From the NCBI RefSeq assembly GCF_900109735.1, contig NZ_FOAS01000007.1:124001-188000 (forward strand): a stretch of DNA of 64,000 nucleotides, read 5' to 3'. The DNA is from Atopomonas hussainii. GTDB lineage: Bacteria; Pseudomonadota; Gammaproteobacteria; Pseudomonadales; Pseudomonadaceae. Position numbers and translations under genes: made by a program. The notes beneath the pieces are model-generated. The model did no database searches. It was not told where the DNA came from and saw only the letters and a list, made by a program, of their open reading frames with translations. The stretch's first letter is position 1; every line of letters begins with the position of its first letter. Positions 60,248-64,000 of this stretch are shown piece after piece.

Positions 60248-60562
60248 ATGAACTACCAACGCATCAGCCCCGAACAAGCCCTAGCCCTGCGTGAACGTGA
60301 AGCGCAGTGGGTGGATATTCGCGATGAAGCCAGCTTCGCCGCCGGGCATATCCCCGAGTGCGTGCATTTGGACAATACCAACTTGGCCCGCTACCTGATC
60401 GAAGCCGATCACGATCGGCCGCTGATCGTGGTCTGCTACCACGGCAACTCCAGCCAGCAGGCCGCCGCTTATTTAGCCGAGCAAGGCTTTGATGAGGTGT
60501 ACAGCTTGGATGGCGGCTTTACCTTGTGGCAAAGCCTGTACCCCACGGATGTTGCACGTTAA
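60248..60562 (+). CDS. glpE: Thiosulfate sulfurtransferase GlpE
   Basis: A 104-residue single rhodanese domain with active-site Cys63 in VVCYHGNSSQQAA; moves sulfur from thiosulfate to cyanide or thioredoxin. Last gene of the lptD-glpE series. A short AAGCAG/CTGCTT hairpin follows. Confidence 0.93.
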   Translation: MNYQRISPEQALALREREAQWVDIRDEASFAAGHIPECVHLDNTNLARYLIEADHDRPLIVVCYHGNSSQQAAAYLAEQGFDEVYSLDGGFTLWQSLYPTDVAR

Positions 60563-60595
60563 GCAGCACTGCTTTGCTCGCTGTTTCTGACTGCT

Positions 60596-61879
60596 TTAGG
60601 CAATTTGCTGGTCGATAATCGCCAACAAGCGCTGCAAAGCTCCCTGATTGGCTTTGACCACCGCCAACGCGCACTGACCTTGCGCCTGGGCTTTGGCGGG
60701 TTCGGCAAAGCCGGCGATGAGCGCCGCCGCTAGGCCATCGGCATTCTGCACTGTGGTCAGGCCATGGGCGCTACTCAATAGCGCGGCAATTTCTAAGAAA
60801 TTAAACACATGCGGGCCGCTGAGCACCGGCAGCGCCAAGGCCGCTGGCTCGAGCAAGTTATGTCCGCCGCGCTCGACCAAGCTGCCGCCAACAAACGCTT
60901 GCTGGGCCAAGGCGAAAAACAGCATCAGTTCGCCCATGCTGTCGCCGACAAAGACCTGCGTATCGGCTGTGACCGGCACATTCTCGCTGCGACAGCGGGT
61001 GATTAAGCCCGCGCTACGGCACAACTGCGCCACAGCGCTAAACCGCTCCGGGTGACGCGGCACCAAGAGCAGCAGCGCTTTAGGGAACTGCGTGAGCAGC
61101 TGCTGATGCGCAGCGAGCACTTGTTCGTCCTCACCGGCATGGGTGCTGGCGGCAATCCACACTGGGCGCTCAGTCAGTTGCCATGCCTCGGCCAGTGCTT
61201 GCGCGGCATTCAACACGCTCTCGGCCACGCTGATATCGAACTTAATCGAGCCCGTCACCTGCACCGCCTCAGCGCGGGCGCCCAAGGCGCGAAAGCGCTC
61301 AGCCTCGGTTTGTGTCTGCACGGCAATCGCCGACAGGCTCGCCAGCATAGGTGCGGTCAAACCGGCTAAGCGCGCATAACCGCGTGCCGAACGCTCCGAC
61401 AGCCGCGCATTGGCCAACACCACCGGCACGCCCAGCTCGGCACACACGGCAATATGGTTCGGCCACAGCTCGGTTTCCATGATGATCGCCACACGCGGCG
61501 CGATACGGCGAATAAAGCGCCGCGCCAGCCACGGCAAGTCATAGGGCAGATAGACATGCTGCACGCGCCCGGCCAGCTCACCCTGCATAAACATGGCCTG
61601 AATCCGCTCCGAGCCGGTGGGCGTCATGCAGGTCACGGTAATCGGCAAGTCCGGGTGGCGCTTAGCTAATTCGCGCAGCATAGGCGCCGCGGCAATGCTC
61701 TCACCCACCGACACGGCGTGAATCCAAATACCGCCGGGTTTAAACGCTTGCTGATAGAGCGCAAAACGCTCGGCCACGCGCTTGGCATAGGCCGGCGCCC
61801 GCCACGCACGCCACGCTAAACGCAGGCCAATCAGCGGCAGCAGCAAACAGTAAATCAGGGTGTAAAGGCTTCTATTCAT
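60596..61879 (-). CDS. waaA: Kdo transferase
   Basis: A 427-residue GT-B glycosyltransferase adding Kdo to lipid A precursor at the inner membrane. N-terminal anchor (LYTLIYCLLLPLIGLRLAW), IWIHAVSVGESIAAAPML, METELWPNHI (catalytic Glu region), LVPRHPERF and SLVERGGHNLLEPAAL. In P. aeruginosa it sits beside the FAD/aldo-keto reductase pair, as here. Confidence 0.95.
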   Translation of the reverse strand: MNRSLYTLIYCLLLPLIGLRLAWRAWRAPAYAKRVAERFALYQQAFKPGGIWIHAVSVGESIAAAPMLRELAKRHPDLPITVTCMTPTGSERIQAMFMQGELAGRVQHVYLPYDLPWLARRFIRRIAPRVAIIMETELWPNHIAVCAELGVPVVLANARLSERSARGYARLAGLTAPMLASLSAIAVQTQTEAERFRALGARAEAVQVTGSIKFDISVAESVLNAAQALAEAWQLTERPVWIAASTHAGEDEQVLAAHQQLLTQFPKALLLLVPRHPERFSAVAQLCRSAGLITRCRSENVPVTADTQVFVGDSMGELMLFFALAQQAFVGGSLVERGGHNLLEPAALALPVLSGPHVFNFLEIAALLSSAHGLTTVQNADGLAAALIAGFAEPAKAQAQGQCALAVVKANQGALQRLLAIIDQQIA

Positions 61880-61991
61880 GGGCGCGCAGCTTAGCGGCTT
61901 CGGCTTGGCAATGCGAGATTGCTGCCTGTATCGATGGCAGGTGCACTAAGCGGTTCGCGGTATACTGGCGCAAATTTTTTTGGGGCCTGTT

Positions 61992-63188
61992 ATGAGCGCA
62001 GTTGGCAACGCATCCTCGTCCGTCTTAACCACCGACATTCTGCTCGTCGGCGGCGGCATCGCCGGTTTATGGCTCAACGCCCGTTTACGCGCCGCAGGCT
62101 TTCACACCGTATTGGTGGAAAAAACCGGCTTAGGCGGCGTGCAGACTTTAGGCTCGCAAGGGATTATCCACGGCGGCATCAAATACACCCTAAGCGGCGG
62201 CCTCACCGGCGCCAGCGAGGCGATTGCCGATATGCCCAGCCGCTGGAGAGCCTGCTTAGAAGGCACTGGCGAGCTGGATTTACAAGGTGTGCGGCGTTTG
62301 TCCGAGGCACATTATTTGTGGTCGCCAGGCAGCTTGGTCAGCGGCTTGGCGGGCTTCTTTGCCAGCAAAAGCGTACGCGGCCGCGCCGAGGCGTGCAGCA
62401 AGGCCGACTTACCCAGCGCCTTCCAGCACAAGCAATTCAAAGGCAAGGCCTATCGCCTTAACGAAGTGGTGATCGATGTACCGCAGTTGGTCGAGTGCCT
62501 TGTCGCCCTCGGTGGCGATGCCTTTGTACACGCCGAGCAATTGCTGCCGCTACGCGAAGGCGGCGTGCTCTGTGGCCTGCGCGCCGATGGCGTAGAGATT
62601 CGCGCGCAGCGAGTAATCTGCACTGCTGGGCGCGGCAATGCGCAGCTACTCAGCGAGCTAGGCGTTAGCCAGCCGCAGCAGCAAGTACGTCCGCTGCATC
62701 AGGTGTTGGTCAAAGCGCCCAACCTGCCCGCGCTCTATGCCCACGCCTTAGGCGCCGGCACTAAGCCGCGCACCACCATCACCACACATATCGCCAGCGA
62801 CGGGCAAACCGTGTGGAACTTAGGCGGGGATTTGGCCGAAGCCGACGGCGTAGCACGCGATGAAGCGAGCCAAATTGCCCAAGCGCAAAAAGAACTGGCT
62901 GACCTGCTGCCGTGGATCGACTTAAGCGCCGCCCGTTTCGCCACATGGCGGGTCGAGCGCGCCGAGCCTGCGCAAAACAGCCTGATGCGCCCGGATAACG
63001 CCTTCCTACACTGCGACAACGCACTGCTGGTGGCGTGGCCGACCAAGCTAGCGCTGACGCCCAATTTGGCCGATCAAGTGCTTGCTGCCCTTGATGAGCA
63101 ACAGATCTGCCCGCAGGCCAACGGCCAGCGCCCCGACTTGCCGCAGCCACCGATGGCGCAAGCCCCGTGGGAGCGTCTGTTGCCATGA
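61992..63188 (+). CDS. FAD-dependent oxidoreductase (DAO-like)
   Basis: A 398-residue flavoprotein: TTDILLVGGGIAGLWLNARL dinucleotide loop, GIIHGGIKYTL, and VICTAGRGNAQLL. It belongs to the D-amino-acid-oxidase-like superfamily; substrate unknown. ATG at 61992 follows GGGGCCTGTT; TATACT at 61961-61966 may be its -10. It overlaps the aldo/keto reductase gene by 4 bp, so the two probably act together. Confidence 0.82.
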   Translation: MSAVGNASSSVLTTDILLVGGGIAGLWLNARLRAAGFHTVLVEKTGLGGVQTLGSQGIIHGGIKYTLSGGLTGASEAIADMPSRWRACLEGTGELDLQGVRRLSEAHYLWSPGSLVSGLAGFFASKSVRGRAEACSKADLPSAFQHKQFKGKAYRLNEVVIDVPQLVECLVALGGDAFVHAEQLLPLREGGVLCGLRADGVEIRAQRVICTAGRGNAQLLSELGVSQPQQQVRPLHQVLVKAPNLPALYAHALGAGTKPRTTITTHIASDGQTVWNLGGDLAEADGVARDEASQIAQAQKELADLLPWIDLSAARFATWRVERAEPAQNSLMRPDNAFLHCDNALLVAWPTKLALTPNLADQVLAALDEQQICPQANGQRPDLPQPPMAQAPWERLLP

Positions 63189-63991
63189 GCCTTAAGCCTT
63201 ACTACCGCGCACTGGGCAACACTGGCCTTAAGCTTTCGCCGCTGGGTTTAGGCACAGTAAAAATCGGCCGCAACCAAGGGGTGAAATACCCAACCGGCTT
63301 TGAGCTGCCCGACGACAACGCGGTGCGCAACCTGCTCGCCCAAGCCCACGATTTAGGCATCAACCTGCTCGACACCGCACCGGCCTACGGCAAGAGTGAA
63401 GAACGCCTCGGCCCACTGCTCAAAGGCCAACGAGAGCAGTGGCTGATTTGCAGTAAAGTTGGTGAAGAGTTCACCGATGGGCAGTCGTCATTCGATTTTT
63501 CTGCCGCGCACACCCGCTACTCCATCGAGCGCAGCCTAAAACGCCTCGGCACCGACTATCTGGACATGGTGCTGGTGCATTCCGACGGCAACGACATGGC
63601 GATTCTTGAGCAGACCGACGTCTACCCCACCCTGCTGGAACTGAAAGCCGCAGGCCTGATTCGCGCCATTGGGTTTTCTGGCAAAACCCTGGCGGGCGGC
63701 ATCGCCGCGCTGCAAGACGGCGACTGTGCCATGGTCACCTTCAACCTCAACGAGCAAGGCGAGCAAGGCGTGCTGGATTACGCTGCCGCGCACCACAAAG
63801 GCATCTTGATTAAGAAAGCCTTAGCCAGCGGCCATGTGTGCCTGCAAGACGGCCAAGACCCTGTGCAGGCCAGCTTCGAGCTGATCTTGCGCCAACCGTC
63901 GGTCAGCAGCGTGATCGTCGGAACCATCACCCCCGCGCACCTGTCCCATAATGTGACTACTGCGTGTCAGGTGTTGGCGCGCCTTTCCTAA
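63185..63991 (+). CDS. Aldo/keto reductase
   Basis: A 268-residue NADPH-dependent TIM-barrel reductase. Catalytic set: Asp in NLLDTAPAYGKSEERLG, Tyr in the same block, Lys in ICSKVG, His in MVLVHSDG. C-terminal SSVIVGTITPAHL is typical. Substrate unknown; coupled to the FAD oxidoreductase. Ends 9 bp before the window edge. Confidence 0.88.
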   Translation: MSLKPYYRALGNTGLKLSPLGLGTVKIGRNQGVKYPTGFELPDDNAVRNLLAQAHDLGINLLDTAPAYGKSEERLGPLLKGQREQWLICSKVGEEFTDGQSSFDFSAAHTRYSIERSLKRLGTDYLDMVLVHSDGNDMAILEQTDVYPTLLELKAAGLIRAIGFSGKTLAGGIAALQDGDCAMVTFNLNEQGEQGVLDYAAAHHKGILIKKALASGHVCLQDGQDPVQASFELILRQPSVSSVIVGTITPAHLSHNVTTACQVLARLS

Positions 63992-64000
63992 ACGTAAAGG

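Noticed and set aside
60561-60580. AAGCAG/CTGCTT hairpin between glpE and waaA as terminator
   Set aside because: Short stem, tiny loop and no real T tract; too weak to call.

Overview
The window is a 64 kb piece of a GC-rich gammaproteobacterial chromosome. Gene content and local gene order point to the Pseudomonadaceae or a close relative: tandem fadD genes next to a hydrolase and a PhaJ-type hydratase; amn / AidB-like dehydrogenase / TetR / ladS / thiD-thiE-hemL; mpl-ubiX; groESL-fxsA; trpE and trpGDC as separate units; amgK-murU; and lptD-surA-pdxA-ksgA-apaGH-glpE. Sixty-six protein genes are called, nearly all intact and tightly packed. I saw no rRNA, tRNA, CRISPR array, insertion sequence or prophage.

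Layout. 1-4.6 kb: fatty-acid activation (fadD1 cut by the left edge, fadD2, hydrolase, PhaJ-like hydratase). 4.66-4.88 kb, minus strand: an apparent Rsm-family small RNA made of short hairpins with AGGA loops, ending in a strong terminator and preceded by a GacA-type box. 5-6.1 kb: peroxiredoxin and Fur-controlled bfd. 6.2-13.9 kb: small proteins, a beta-CASP RNase, a LOG-family enzyme, an AsnC-type regulator, rluE, amn and a DUF1275 membrane protein. 13.9-19.3 kb: AidB-like dehydrogenase with TetR, the LadS hybrid sensor and an Mpo1-like protein. 19.4-24.9 kb: solute-binding protein, thiD-thiE, hemL, a membrane protein, a Sel1 protein and a GNAT enzyme. 25-30.4 kb: mpl-ubiX-lipoprotein, dbpA and an MFS carrier. 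30.5-37.6 kb: groESL under a sigma-32-type promoter, fxsA, HugZ-like, SDR, DUF481, an alkyltransferase-like protein and an AmpG-like permease. 37.6-40.3 kb: trpGDC with a Trp-rich leader peptide. 40.4-46.2 kb: BCCT transporter, sterol-desaturase-like protein and an unknown membrane protein, divergent from a Rieske oxygenase and a DUF2141 protein, with a TetR gene fused by overlap to the end of trpE. 46.2-49.3 kb: rpe-gph-trpE with a second Trp-rich leader. 49.4-60.6 kb: DUF3530, djlA-like, murU and amgK, then lptD-surA-pdxA-ksgA-apaG-apaH-glpE. 60.6-64 kb: waaA, an FAD oxidoreductase and an aldo/keto reductase.

Connections. LadS feeds the GacS/GacA system, whose direct outputs in pseudomonads are Rsm small RNAs, so an input and a probable output of one switch lie 12 kb apart. 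Mpl, AmgK, MurU and an AmpG-like permease all belong to cell-wall recycling. The two trp operons share leader-peptide attenuation. The BCCT / desaturase / Rieske / DUF2141 cluster, with its repeated palindromic operators, is the best candidate for an undescribed metabolic system; its substrate cannot be read from the sequence.
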